Assembly: GCA_009777535.1 (NCBI GenBank)
Contig: WRLP01000029.1
Coordinates: 1 to 32,175 of the forward strand
Source: Treponema sp.
GTDB lineage: Bacteria; Spirochaetota; Spirochaetia; Treponematales; Breznakiellaceae
DNA: 32,175 bases
Direction: 5' to 3'
Under the pieces are notes generated by a model. The model was given only the letters and a program-made list of their open reading frames with translations, ran no database searches and was not told the origin of the DNA. Below, piece after piece: positions 21,008 through 29,789 of the stretch. Every line of letters starts with the position of its first letter. The stretch's first letter is position 1. Made by a program: the position numbers and the translations under genes.

Positions 21008-23976
21008 TGTATAATGCACTAAATATGAATTCTGTTGAAACCGTTCTTTTGGAAAATATAGATAACCCCAAATCCCTTTTTATTTTCCCGACCGACATTG
21101 CCGTTTCCCAGTGGGCGGATCATCTATTGAGGCTCCGCGGCGGCACGGTTGCAATGAATAAATTTATCGCCTGGGATAAATTAAAGCAGAATTCGATCCG
21201 GTCTAAAGTACAGAACAAACGCAGCATTCCTTCGGCTCTAAGGAAAATTTTTGTCTGCCGGCTTATCAGGGAAAACGCCGAAGCCTGCGCGCAGGGCCGG
21301 CCGCCTGTTTTCTCTTCGCTGATAGGACCCCAGTGGGCGCGGCAGGCTGCGCAGTTTACTGGCTGGCTGACAGATATTCTGCCCCAGCTTGGCTCATGGC
21401 TCAGAAAAACAACCGGACTTGCGCCCTCCATGATCCCTGGCGCAGAAGCCGGCGGCCGGACTGAAAAATACGAAGCCGATGACAGGGATTTATTTGTCCT
21501 GGCAAAACGTTATGCGCAGTTTCTTGACGCCAACGGGCTGTTCGAGCCTGCCTGGGAAACACCGCCTTTTGAAGATGACGGAAAAGAATGTTTTATTTTC
21601 TTTCCACAGGCCCTTTCCGATTACAGTGATTACAGGGATTTGCTGTCGGAAAGCGGCCATGTAAAAACGGTAAGTGCAGACGCGGAAAACATGCTGCCGG
21701 AAACCTGGTTTTATACAAACTCCCGCAGCGAAATAACCGAGGCGGCTCTTTATATCAGGGCTCTCCATGAAAACGAAGGTGTAAACTGGGAAGCAATCGC
21801 CGTGTGTATTGCAGACGAGCAGGACTATGAGCCATACGTGCTGCGTGAATTTACCGTCAGGAATATTCCCTTTGTTAAACGAATCGGAAAACCTCTTTCG
21901 GATTATGCGGCAGGGCAGTTTTTCCGGTCTATAGCCGATTGTATATCGCGGGACTTTGCCTTTCCGGTTGTTACCGGCCTGCTGTTAAACAGCAACCTTC
22001 CGTGGAAGGATACGCCGGAAATTAAAAAACTTGTCGATTTTGGAATTAAAAACAACTGTGTCAGTTCATGGGTGGAGCCGGAAAACGGGAAGGATAGGCC
22101 GGTAAATGTCTGGGAAGATGCATTTGCCATGCCTTTCGGCGGTTTCGACCCGGCAGTACGACAGTTTTTCACGGATTTTAAAAAAAGGGTGAAGGATTTC
22201 AGGGGAGCCGGCTCTTTTGCCGAACTTCGCAGGCAGTATTTTATATTCAGGGAACGTTTTTTTGACATGAATAACTGCACTGATGAGACAGACCTTATTC
22301 TTTCACGCTGCATATCGGAATTAACATATCTTTGTGAACTCGAAAAAGATTTTCCCGAAGTGCAGCCTCCGGATTCTTTTATGTTTTTTACGGAATATCT
22401 TGGCGAAGTTATCTACCTTGCCCGCCAGTCTGCTTCGGGGGTGGCAATCCTTCCGTATAAAACCGCGGCGGCTGCTCCTTTTGACTGCCACATAATACTT
22501 GGCGCAAGCCAGGAAAATCTTTCTCTCCTTTTTTCGGGTTTTAAGTTTTTGCCCAAGTCTAAAAGGGAATTACTGGGATTTACTGATGAAGATGCGTCAT
22601 CGGTATTTATCAATCTGCATAAATACAACTCGAAAAAGCCGGCGGCTTTCTTTTGCTCCGAACAAACTTTCTCCGGTTATGCAATTCCCCACTCAATGCT
22701 TGACGCTCCTTCAAAGCCAGTGCTGCGTTATGCGCAAGAAACGGCGTTTGAAGGCAGGTTTTGCGAAGATTTATTCAGCGCCGAGAATAATTGTTTTAGC
22801 TCCATTAACAGCGGAAAAGAAGCCGGTTTGATAAAACTTTACGCGAACCAGAGTATGGGGTTCGATTCATGGCGCTCTCGCAGGGAAGGCCATGCGGATT
22901 GCGGCGGAATGTGGAGGGCGGATGAAAATTTACTCAACATCATACGGGAGCAATTTGCGGCTAATCCTGAATTTCCCGGCAAGTACAGCGTTTCCGCTTC
23001 TTCCCTTGAAGTATATTACCGCTGTTCCCTGGAGTGGCTTTTTCAGCGCGTTCTCAATCTGGAAAATGTGGAGATCGAAGCGGGCATGATGACGGAAAAT
23101 ATCACCGGCGTGGTGTTTCATGCTGCGCTGAATATGTTTTTTTCTGAATTAATTAAAAATGATGATGTGCTTGAACGTCCTAAATATGGCGGTGCGGAAA
23201 ATACGCCGTATCTTCCTGAAAGTTACCGTAAGCTGCTAAGGCGATGTTTGGATACTCTTTTCGATGGATTCCCGCGCCTGCCGCCGGACGGCAAACCACA
23301 GATGAGCGCCCTTACTATGCGGCTTCTGGCTGCGGAAAAAAATCATTTTCAGCATAAGCTGGAAAAATGTATTGCTGTCTTTCTTTCTTTTTTTCACGGC
23401 TGCCGTGTAAAGGGAAGCGAAAATTTATATTATTCGCAGCGCGATTCCTATTTTTTAAGGGGAACACTGGACTGCATTCTGGAAGATGCCCGTGAAAACT
23501 CGGAAACAAAGGGCGGGCTTATAATAATCGATTTTAAGCTTAAAAATACGCCAAGCCGCACAGATTGCATTGGCGGTGAGAAAACAGGGCTTGCCAATTT
23601 TCAGCTTCCCGTGTACATGAGCCTTGCAGAAGAAGCCGAAAAAAACGATGTGCATACCGCCCTGTTTTTCAGTATTCTTGAGCTAAAGCCGGTGGTGATA
23701 TTCGGTACGGTGAAAAATTCAATAACCAATGCTGTAACCCCCAATATAAAAGCATCCCGCATATTGCGTAACAGCGAAAGATTTATGGATATTATGGAGG
23801 AATTTGGCCGGAAGGCGGAGCGTTTTGCGGAAGAAATAAAAAGCGGAAATTTTTCTGTTTTTGAATCTGAGTTTAGCGGATGTAGTAACTGCAATTACCA
23901 AAGGGTATGCCGGACAGTTTACAAAATTGGCAGTGAAAAGGGCATTGTGTCATTAGGAAGCTCCAATGGAAAATAA
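21007..23976 (+). CDS. addB: AddB-like helicase-nuclease subunit
   Basis: 989 residues. The N-terminal two thirds is a divergent, inactivated-helicase-like region (FIFPTDIAVSQW at about 18-29, then a UvrD-like region around HIILGASQENLSLLFSG). The C-terminus is a PD-(D/E)XK RecB-type nuclease: RGTLDCILED and LIIIDFKLKN supply the D...D.K catalytic set. Cys residues in YYRCSLEWLFQ (about 674) and CSNCNYQRVC near the end have the 1+3 spacing of the AddB [4Fe-4S] staple. Partner of the next gene, which it overlaps by 11 bases. Together they resect double-strand breaks to load RecA. The Walker A site seen in most AddB proteins is not evident. Confidence 0.82.
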   Translation: MYNALNMNSVETVLLENIDNPKSLFIFPTDIAVSQWADHLLRLRGGTVAMNKFIAWDKLKQNSIRSKVQNKRSIPSALRKIFVCRLIRENAEACAQGRPPVFSSLIGPQWARQAAQFTGWLTDILPQLGSWLRKTTGLAPSMIPGAEAGGRTEKYEADDRDLFVLAKRYAQFLDANGLFEPAWETPPFEDDGKECFIFFPQALSDYSDYRDLLSESGHVKTVSADAENMLPETWFYTNSRSEITEAALYIRALHENEGVNWEAIAVCIADEQDYEPYVLREFTVRNIPFVKRIGKPLSDYAAGQFFRSIADCISRDFAFPVVTGLLLNSNLPWKDTPEIKKLVDFGIKNNCVSSWVEPENGKDRPVNVWEDAFAMPFGGFDPAVRQFFTDFKKRVKDFRGAGSFAELRRQYFIFRERFFDMNNCTDETDLILSRCISELTYLCELEKDFPEVQPPDSFMFFTEYLGEVIYLARQSASGVAILPYKTAAAAPFDCHIILGASQENLSLLFSGFKFLPKSKRELLGFTDEDASSVFINLHKYNSKKPAAFFCSEQTFSGYAIPHSMLDAPSKPVLRYAQETAFEGRFCEDLFSAENNCFSSINSGKEAGLIKLYANQSMGFDSWRSRREGHADCGGMWRADENLLNIIREQFAANPEFPGKYSVSASSLEVYYRCSLEWLFQRVLNLENVEIEAGMMTENITGVVFHAALNMFFSELIKNDDVLERPKYGGAENTPYLPESYRKLLRRCLDTLFDGFPRLPPDGKPQMSALTMRLLAAEKNHFQHKLEKCIAVFLSFFHGCRVKGSENLYYSQRDSYFLRGTLDCILEDARENSETKGGLIIIDFKLKNTPSRTDCIGGEKTGLANFQLPVYMSLAEEAEKNDVHTALFFSILELKPVVIFGTVKNSITNAVTPNIKASRILRNSERFMDIMEEFGRKAERFAEEIKSGNFSVFESEFSGCSNCNYQRVCRTVYKIGSEKGIVSLGSSNGK

Positions 23977-26900
23977 AACACCGCCGCTTAACAGAGAACA
24001 GGAAGCTGCAGCGTTCTGTAATGATAATGCGGTTATTGCGGCAGGGGCAGGCTCGGGAAAAACAAAGGTTCTTGCCAGCCGTTTTGCGTGGCTTATTACC
24101 GAGAAAAATTTAAAAGTTAACGAAATTCTCACGCTCACTTTTACAACAAAGGCCGCCGCTCAAATGTACAGCCGGATTCATTCGCTGTTAGCTGAAATTG
24201 CTGTCAGCGGTACGGATGTCAAAGCTCAAAGGGCACGTCAGGCGCTTGATGATTTTATTAACGCAAGAATACAAACCCTGGATTCCTACAGCAGCGCCCT
24301 TGTAAGGCAAAGTTCCCATAGATATGGTATTAGTCCCAATTTTAAGATTGATCAGGAACGCTGTCGGGACATTGCCCTTGAATTATCGCTTCCCTTTTTG
24401 ATTGCACACAGGCGCCATCCGGCTGTCGAAAGGCTTTATTCGGGAAAAAGACCAAAAGAAATTATTCATGGTATTTTTAATCAATTGCTGCTGCTGCACA
24501 CTAGGATCGATCAAAAACCGGACCTAAAAAGTGATGTAAAAAAGCAGTTCAATATTGCCTGCGATGAATGGACAGAACAGTGCGCCGGTTTATTTAAGCT
24601 GCTGAAAGAAATTGAAGATTTAATTATTAACAATGAAGCCCTGCTCCCGGAGCTTGTCCCTTTGATGGGAGAATTCAAAAATGGTAAAATACCCATTCCC
24701 TCTGCTGTGGATATTCGCATATATTTTAATTTTCTTTTGGAAGTCTCTGGTGAAGAGTGTATTGAAAAAGCCGAATCCCATCCATTACAGAATTCAATAA
24801 TGCAGCTTCTTGGTTTTATCACAGCTATAAATAAACTGAATTTGGGAAAGGGAATCCAGAAAAATAATCCAGTAAAAGAAAGGATAAATCAATTACGTTC
24901 ATTGTTCGGCGAATTTTCTTCTTTGGCTGTATTTTGTTTACAGGCTGGTTTTATTCTTTCGATTATGCCCCTTCTGGAGACATTGCAATACCGTTACCTG
25001 GAAAGAAAACGTGCAGAGAAAGTTCTTACATTCGCCGATGTGGCAAGTCTCGCCAGAACCATACTCCTGGAGCAGGAAGATATCAGGAAGAGTGAAAAAG
25101 AATCCTTTAAGGCAATTATGATCGACGAATTTCAGGACAACAACGAATTGCAGAAGGATTTGCTTTTTCTGTTAGCCGAAAAACCTGATAAGATAACCAG
25201 GGGAATTCCGGAAGCCGAAGATCTTTCACCTGGTAAACTTTTTTTTGTCGGGGATGAAAAGCAGTCGATTTATCTTTTCAGGGGCGCCGATGTATCTGTT
25301 TTCCGCAAATTAAAAAAAGAATTAAACAGCGCAGACCTTCCCCTGAAAATCAATTACCGTTCTACGGCGCAATTAATCGGAGCGTTTAACGCAATTTTCG
25401 GCGGTAGCGGTTTTGATCCGCAGGGAATACTTCCAATGGCGGAAAAGCCATCGGTTTTTGCACATGCAGGGGAACTGCCGCTTTACGAGGCGGCATACAC
25501 TCCATTGCAGGCAAACAGAAGTGACGAAGGTAAATTCGCTGTTTGTATTCTCGATACAAAGACAAACGGCAGCCAGGAAAATGAAAACGAAAATTTGCAG
25601 CCGGACGAAAACGAAGCCCATTTTGTTGCCGGGCAAATTCGACGGCTGCTCGAAGAAAAAACCGAAGCCGGCTCTCCCAAATATCAGCCGGGTGATATCG
25701 CCATATTATTTCGAAAGCGCAGCCCCCAGCATATTTTTGAAAAACATCTGCGGCTGCTTGATATACCGTATACAAGCGAAGACCTGAACGATATTTTTTA
25801 CGGCGGCCCTGTGAACGACATTATGTCTGTATTTCGCCTGGCCGCTTATCCAATGGACAGCGCTGCCTACGCTGAAATGCTGCGCTCTCCTTTTTCGGGG
25901 CTTTCCCTTTCCGGCCTTGCCCTGTGCCTTTCGGTGTTTAAAAAATCTGAAAACCCTGAGCCCTTCGGCGATGAGGCTCTTATACTTCTTGATGAGGCAG
26001 ACCGGAGCAAATACGAAAACGGGAAAAAAGTATATGAACTGATCTGCGCAAGGGCAGCGGTTGAAAATGTCAGCTCACTGATCAGCGAATTATGGTACAA
26101 CCTGGGCTACCGTTACGAGTGCGAGTGGAATCCGCAAGCCTCGGTATATCGGCAGTTTTATGACTATCTTTTTCACCTTGCGGTTAAAGCTGATGCTGCC
26201 GGCCAGGGGCTTGCGGCCTTTACCGATTCAATCATCGCTTTGCGGGAATCCGGCGAGAGGCTTGCTGATATTGAAATTCCTCTGGAGCGTCCCGGAGCGG
26301 TGCATCTTTTAACGATACATAAAAGCAAGGGCCTTGAATTTCCCGTGGTCTTTCTCTGCTGCTGCGGAAAAAGAAGCCGTACCGGAACTGATGGCGATGT
26401 GTATTTCGCCGATGACGCCGGAATTGTTTTAAATCCGCCGCTGCCTCCGCAATGTTCGTCAATTCCCGATATACGCAATAATTTTTTCTGGATGCGTACA
26501 AGTGCCGAAATAAAGAGAAAAAGAACTGCTGAGCTTCGCCGGCTTTTATATGTGGGAATGACAAGGGCCGAGAAAGAATTGTATCTGACTGGCTGCCTTG
26601 GCATTGGCGTAACAGATGATAATTTTACTGTTAGTCTAAATAATTATATAGAAGAAAAAGCCAATGCCGATAAAAATATCGCCGGAGATTCCATTATTGA
26701 TGACGATACTTTTTTCGGTCTTTTCTTGCCGGCGCTCTGTTCGCACATTCCGCTGGATGCCAATGCCGGAAAACCCGCATTTTTCAGTCTTGAGGAAATT
26801 CCGGTTTATTCCGAAGAATTCATGCGCAGCCAGGAAACCCAAAGCTCCGCCCTTGCGAATAATCGGGAAGGCTTAATGGCTTTCTTTGAAAAGTTCTCGG

Positions 26901-27634
26901 CTCTTTACAAAAACGCCGAAGTGATTCAAACGCCGGTTTTACGCGATAATCACATAACACCGGTTTCTCTGAAGGGCAAAAAAAAGATGCCTGGTGATGA
27001 AAAAGCTGAAGCTGCTGCCAATCGCGCGTTTTCCGGCGAAGAAGCCGGCGATATTTTTGAAAAAGTTGATCCAATGCTGGCTCGTTTAACGCAGGCCGGC
27101 GTTGACGAGGGTGAAAAATTTAACAACGCCAGTTTCGGGACAATCGCGCACATTTGCGTGGAAGCCCTGTTAAACAAAAAGGAGCCGCAGATCCCTGTTA
27201 ACATCGCCGGCTTAATAAGCCCCAAAGAAGCGGAAACTTTTCTTGATGCCGGCAGGGAATTGGCGGTTCGTTTCCTGCGCTCTCCCCTTGGCAAAATTGC
27301 CGAATGTGCAGGGCTGCGTGAAAATGAATTCCTATTCAGGACGCTGGTTAAAAATACCGATGGGAAGGAAATGTTTATCAACGGAGCAGTGGATCTTTTA
27401 TTCGACGATAGCGACCATATACATGTAGTTGACTTAAAAACCGACAGCCGTGAGCTGCCAATGGAGCATATTGCGCAGATGGCGTGCTACTACCAGGCGA
27501 TTGATTATCTTTTTGCGCAGCCGGCCAAAAAAGAATGCCGTATCTGGTTGTACTATCTGCGCACAGGCCATGCCGTTGAGATGACAGGAGAGGTGAAGAG
27601 GGTTAAGCTTTATGCCTCACAGCCAAATTCTTAA
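23966..27634 (+). CDS. addA: AddA-like UvrD-family helicase-nuclease
   Basis: 1222 residues, typical of AddA/RexA. SF1A helicase motifs: Q-motif LNREQEAA (8-15), Walker A AAGAGSGKTKV (about 25-35), LTFTTKAA (Ia), Walker B IDEFQDNN (about 388), GDEKQSIYLFRGAD (III), INYRST (IV), TIHKSKGLEFPVVFL (V) and LLYVGMTRAEKELY (VI). The C-terminal RecB-type nuclease has DLLFDDSD..HVVDLKTDS (D...D.K). AGGAAG lies about 8 bases before the ATG within addB. It unwinds and degrades DNA ends in recombinational repair. Overlaps the convergent MATE gene by 32 bases. Confidence 0.93.
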   Translation: MENKTPPLNREQEAAAFCNDNAVIAAGAGSGKTKVLASRFAWLITEKNLKVNEILTLTFTTKAAAQMYSRIHSLLAEIAVSGTDVKAQRARQALDDFINARIQTLDSYSSALVRQSSHRYGISPNFKIDQERCRDIALELSLPFLIAHRRHPAVERLYSGKRPKEIIHGIFNQLLLLHTRIDQKPDLKSDVKKQFNIACDEWTEQCAGLFKLLKEIEDLIINNEALLPELVPLMGEFKNGKIPIPSAVDIRIYFNFLLEVSGEECIEKAESHPLQNSIMQLLGFITAINKLNLGKGIQKNNPVKERINQLRSLFGEFSSLAVFCLQAGFILSIMPLLETLQYRYLERKRAEKVLTFADVASLARTILLEQEDIRKSEKESFKAIMIDEFQDNNELQKDLLFLLAEKPDKITRGIPEAEDLSPGKLFFVGDEKQSIYLFRGADVSVFRKLKKELNSADLPLKINYRSTAQLIGAFNAIFGGSGFDPQGILPMAEKPSVFAHAGELPLYEAAYTPLQANRSDEGKFAVCILDTKTNGSQENENENLQPDENEAHFVAGQIRRLLEEKTEAGSPKYQPGDIAILFRKRSPQHIFEKHLRLLDIPYTSEDLNDIFYGGPVNDIMSVFRLAAYPMDSAAYAEMLRSPFSGLSLSGLALCLSVFKKSENPEPFGDEALILLDEADRSKYENGKKVYELICARAAVENVSSLISELWYNLGYRYECEWNPQASVYRQFYDYLFHLAVKADAAGQGLAAFTDSIIALRESGERLADIEIPLERPGAVHLLTIHKSKGLEFPVVFLCCCGKRSRTGTDGDVYFADDAGIVLNPPLPPQCSSIPDIRNNFFWMRTSAEIKRKRTAELRRLLYVGMTRAEKELYLTGCLGIGVTDDNFTVSLNNYIEEKANADKNIAGDSIIDDDTFFGLFLPALCSHIPLDANAGKPAFFSLEEIPVYSEEFMRSQETQSSALANNREGLMAFFEKFSALYKNAEVIQTPVLRDNHITPVSLKGKKKMPGDEKAEAAANRAFSGEEAGDIFEKVDPMLARLTQAGVDEGEKFNNASFGTIAHICVEALLNKKEPQIPVNIAGLISPKEAETFLDAGRELAVRFLRSPLGKIAECAGLRENEFLFRTLVKNTDGKEMFINGAVDLLFDDSDHIHVVDLKTDSRELPMEHIAQMACYYQAIDYLFAQPAKKECRIWLYYLRTGHAVEMTGEVKRVKLYASQPNS

Positions 27635-29015
27635 CCCATCGTTCTTTGGCAAGGAAGTAACGTGCTATAAAATATTTTGGGACATCCGTTAGTTTAAGAA
27701 TGGCGTACATAGGAACGGGCGCAATAGACGTTGCAAGAGAAAGGATAATGGAGCCAGGAACAAAGAGCAGGGTATTCACTGAAACATCGGCATACATTCC
27801 CATAGCGGTGTCGCCTCCGGCTCTGGATACAGCGAACTGAACGTTTAACAGACCCCATAGGGGCAGATAGATAAGAACAACAATAACAAGGCCAATACTG
27901 ATTCCTCGTGCGGCGGCAGTTAGGTTGGAAAACACAAGCGGGATTAGAAAGGCAGCCAACAAAACCCCCGGAATGGCGACAATGAAGCCGATCGCAACCG
28001 ATCCGGATTTTAGCCATCTGGCACGTTGGCGGGCTTCGTCAAGTTTGCCTGCCCCCAATGAGCCGCCCACAAGGATGCTCGAAGCAGTCCATATTCCTCC
28101 AAAAATCAGGAAGAAAATATTTGCTATTGTCCAGCCTGCCGCCATGCCTGCAACCACCTCAGCGCCGCCGCGTCTGTTGTACATGGCAGTCATTATGGTT
28201 TCAGAGCTGACCCATGATAATTCAGAGGCAAATATCATGGTAGACTTCAGGAAGATTTCGACGATCAACCGTTTTTGAATGTTAAAAATATTTATAATAC
28301 CCACAAAGAACGGCGCTTTCGAGAATGATGCATAGCCGATAAATACCAAAACCTCGAAGATACGCGCAATGATTGTAGCGTATGCGGCTCCATATACTTC
28401 CAGCCGCGGAGCGCCAAGATTGCCATAAATTAAAATCCAGTTGCCAATGGTGTTCACGACGGTTGCTGCAGCGGATATAATCAGGGGTATCTTTGGGCGG
28501 GCTATTTCCCTGAAACTGGTGCCGATGGAAGCAGATATGGCCATTGGAAAAAAAGTCCATGAAACCAGTCTTAAATATGATGAGCCGATGGTTATTATTT
28601 CGTCCCTGGCGGCGTTATTCGTAACCATGATTCCGATCAGCCGATCGGGAATTGTTTTGCATAACGTAAAGTAAAGGATTGAAGCGCTAATCGAAAAAAG
28701 TATTTTGAAACGGTAGGCATGTTTCATGCCGTCGGGATTTTCCGCGCCCTTAAACTGTGCGATGTAAATACCTCCGGCCTGGCATACTGTGTTAATTATG
28801 ATGATATATACAAAATTAATCTGATTGGCTACGTTTACAGCGGCCATGGATATATCGCCCAGACCGGCAACCATGAAGTTGTCTATCAGCGAGACCATGC
28901 TCATGATAAACTGCTGCATCATCACCGGCAGTGCAATGGCCAGAGCTTCCCGGTAAAAAGAGAAAGGGCCGAACTGTGAGGATATACTGCGTAAGGGATT
29001 TTTGAGACTATTCAT
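27603..29015 (-). CDS. MATE-family efflux transporter
   Basis: 470 residues with about 12 membrane segments in two related halves, as in NorM/DinF-type MATE proteins. Near the N-terminus IALPVMMQQFIMSMVSLIDN and AGLGDISMAAVNVANQI correspond to the conserved P..........D....G..G..A......A pattern of helix 1-2. It should export drugs or metabolites by Na+ or H+ antiport. No Shine-Dalgarno is visible. The half-element R4 lies 22 bases upstream of the start. The last 32 bases overlap addA on the other strand, so the pair is convergent without a terminator. Confidence 0.92.
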   Translation of the reverse strand: MNSLKNPLRSISSQFGPFSFYREALAIALPVMMQQFIMSMVSLIDNFMVAGLGDISMAAVNVANQINFVYIIIINTVCQAGGIYIAQFKGAENPDGMKHAYRFKILFSISASILYFTLCKTIPDRLIGIMVTNNAARDEIITIGSSYLRLVSWTFFPMAISASIGTSFREIARPKIPLIISAAATVVNTIGNWILIYGNLGAPRLEVYGAAYATIIARIFEVLVFIGYASFSKAPFFVGIINIFNIQKRLIVEIFLKSTMIFASELSWVSSETIMTAMYNRRGGAEVVAGMAAGWTIANIFFLIFGGIWTASSILVGGSLGAGKLDEARQRARWLKSGSVAIGFIVAIPGVLLAAFLIPLVFSNLTAAARGISIGLVIVVLIYLPLWGLLNVQFAVSRAGGDTAMGMYADVSVNTLLFVPGSIILSLATSIAPVPMYAILKLTDVPKYFIARYFLAKERWVKNLAVRHKA

Positions 29016-29036
29016 ATTTATGGTTTATTTTTGTTT

Positions 29037-29097
29037 GACAGGACCCCTGTTGTATGTTTCAGGCATACATTTCTGTATTTACTGCAGTTACTAAAAA
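29037..29097 (+). repeat. Intergenic palindromic element, right half only (R4)
   Basis: GACAGGACCCCTGTT (29037-29051) and ACATTTCTG match the right half of R3 (17634 onward), including the TTTCAGGCATACA-like connector. The left half and stem are absent. It lies immediately upstream of the MATE start codon. Confidence 0.65.
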
Positions 29098-29117
29098 GCT
29101 TCGTTTAATAGTTTCTC

Positions 29118-29134
29118 GGAGAGAGAGGGATTCG
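29118..29134 (-). repeat. tRNA-Ser 3'-end fragment
   Basis: 17 bases identical to the 3' end of tRNA-Ser(GGA) at 29434-29450 (GGAGAGAGAGGGATTCG on the plus strand), then abrupt divergence. The following CAGTTCCAGTC is matched after another tRNA-like GGGATTCG at about 30826 (CCTTCCAGTC). Such a fragment can be left by integration into a tRNA gene or by tandem duplication and decay. Confidence 0.6.
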
Positions 29135-29139
29135 CAGTT

Positions 29140-29253
29140 CCAGTCGCGGACGTCCTTGTCCGCTCCTTCCACTGCCGCCTGCGCGCTCCCGGTGCGTCCA
29201 TGCACCGCATTACCTACGGCAAGGCTTACGCCTTGGAATAAAACAGGAGCTTT
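29140..29253. other. Non-coding stretch of tandem small hairpins
   Basis: No gene seen. Hairpins: GCGGAC-GTCCTT-GTCCGC (29146-29163), CGGTGC-GTCCAT-GCACCG (29190-29207), and CAAGGC-TTAC-GCCTTG near 29220-29235. Forms part of the 417-base gap between the MATE gene and tRNA-Ser(GGA). Confidence 0.5.
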
Positions 29254-29355
29254 GGCCTGAAGCCATTACTTAAAAGTTATGGCTTTTCCCTGGCCTACGC
29301 CGTATTAACTTTGCACCAACAACCCGCTCACCGGTTCGCGGGCTTTTGCTTGGCG
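29254..29355 (+). repeat. About 100-base repeat X, copy 1
   Basis: GGCCTGAAGCCATTACTTAA ... AACCCGCTCACCGGTTCGCG GGCTTTT ... TTGGCG recurs at 30719-30820 with few changes. It contains the hairpin AAGCCAT...ATGGCTT and a GC-rich hairpin CCCGC...GCGGG followed by CTTTT (terminator-like on the plus strand). Confidence 0.7.
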
Positions 29356-29358
29356 TGT

Positions 29359-29370
29359 TTCGAATCCCTC
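29359..29370 (+). repeat. Inverted copy of the tRNA-Ser(GGA) T-arm in its trailer
   Basis: TTCGAATCCCTC here is the exact reverse complement of GAGGGATTCGAA in the tRNA gene, 62 bases beyond the tRNA 3' end. In the minus-strand transcript it could pair with the T-arm. Confidence 0.6.
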
Positions 29371-29432
29371 AATATCCGGCTACATGTTGCCATAAAAAAT
29401 CATGATGATCTTCCGGCTGCAAATTAATTTCC

Positions 29433-29519
29433 CGGAGAGAGAGGGATTCGAACCCTCGGTACCCTTCCGGGTACACACGACTTCCAATCGTGCACCTTCG
29501 GCCGCTCGGTCATCTCTCC
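29433..29519 (-). tRNA. tRNA-Ser (anticodon GGA)
   Basis: 87 bases on the minus strand. The acceptor stem GGAGAGA/TCTCTCC, anticodon loop TTGGAAG with GGA, long type II variable arm (TACCCGG...GGGTACC) and T-loop TTCGAAT are all present. Discriminator G; CCA is not encoded. It reads UCC/UCU codons. Probably cotranscribed with tRNA-Ser(CGA) upstream. Confidence 0.95.
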
Positions 29520-29535
29520 AAATGTGTCGTTTTCC

Positions 29536-29545
29536 CGAATCCCTC
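29536..29545 (+). repeat. Inverted copy of the tRNA-Ser(CGA) T-arm in its trailer
   Basis: CGAATCCCTC, complementary to the T-arm of the tRNA gene at 29608-29694, again 62 bases from its 3' end. The 60-base spacers after the two serine tRNAs are near-identical (CTACATG.TGCC.TAAAAAAT), showing a tandem duplication of spacer plus tRNA. Confidence 0.6.
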
Positions 29546-29607
29546 AATTTCCGGCTACATGCTGCCGTAAAAAATCATGATGACTTTCCGGCAATATATA
29601 AATTTAC

Positions 29608-29694
29608 CGGAGAGAGAGGGATTCGAACCCTCGGAACCCTTGCGGGTTCAACGGTTTTCGAGACCGCCCGATTCAACCGCTCTCGCATCTCTCC
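29608..29694 (-). tRNA. tRNA-Ser (anticodon CGA)
   Basis: 87 bases, minus strand. Acceptor GGAGAGA/TCTCTCC, anticodon loop CTCGAAA (CGA), type II variable arm, T-loop TTCGAAT, discriminator G, no encoded CCA. It reads UCG. Same acceptor and T-arm as tRNA-Ser(GGA), so the two arose by duplication or are homogenised. Confidence 0.95.
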
Positions 29695-29717
29695 TATAGG
29701 TGTTCTCGAACTAGTCC

Positions 29718-29746
29718 AATATAGTATTTTGTAGCCTTTATGTCAA
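29718..29746 (-). promoter_or_regulatory. Promoter of the serine tRNA pair
   Basis: Minus strand: TTGACA (29746-29741), 17 bases, TATATT (29723-29718). Consensus -35 and optimal spacing; start near 29711, 17 bases before the mature 5' end of tRNA-Ser(CGA). Confidence 0.75.
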
Positions 29747-29750
29747 TCTT

Positions 29751-29787
29751 ACATTTCTGCTGTTGCCATAGTTGCGAAAAAGCCTCA
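29751..29787 (+). repeat. Intergenic palindromic element, right end only (R5)
   Basis: ACATTTCTGCTGTTGCCATA and GAAAAAGCCTCA match the right terminus of R1 and R3. It ends 2 bases before the metallophosphoesterase ATG. Confidence 0.6.
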
Positions 29788-29789
29788 TT

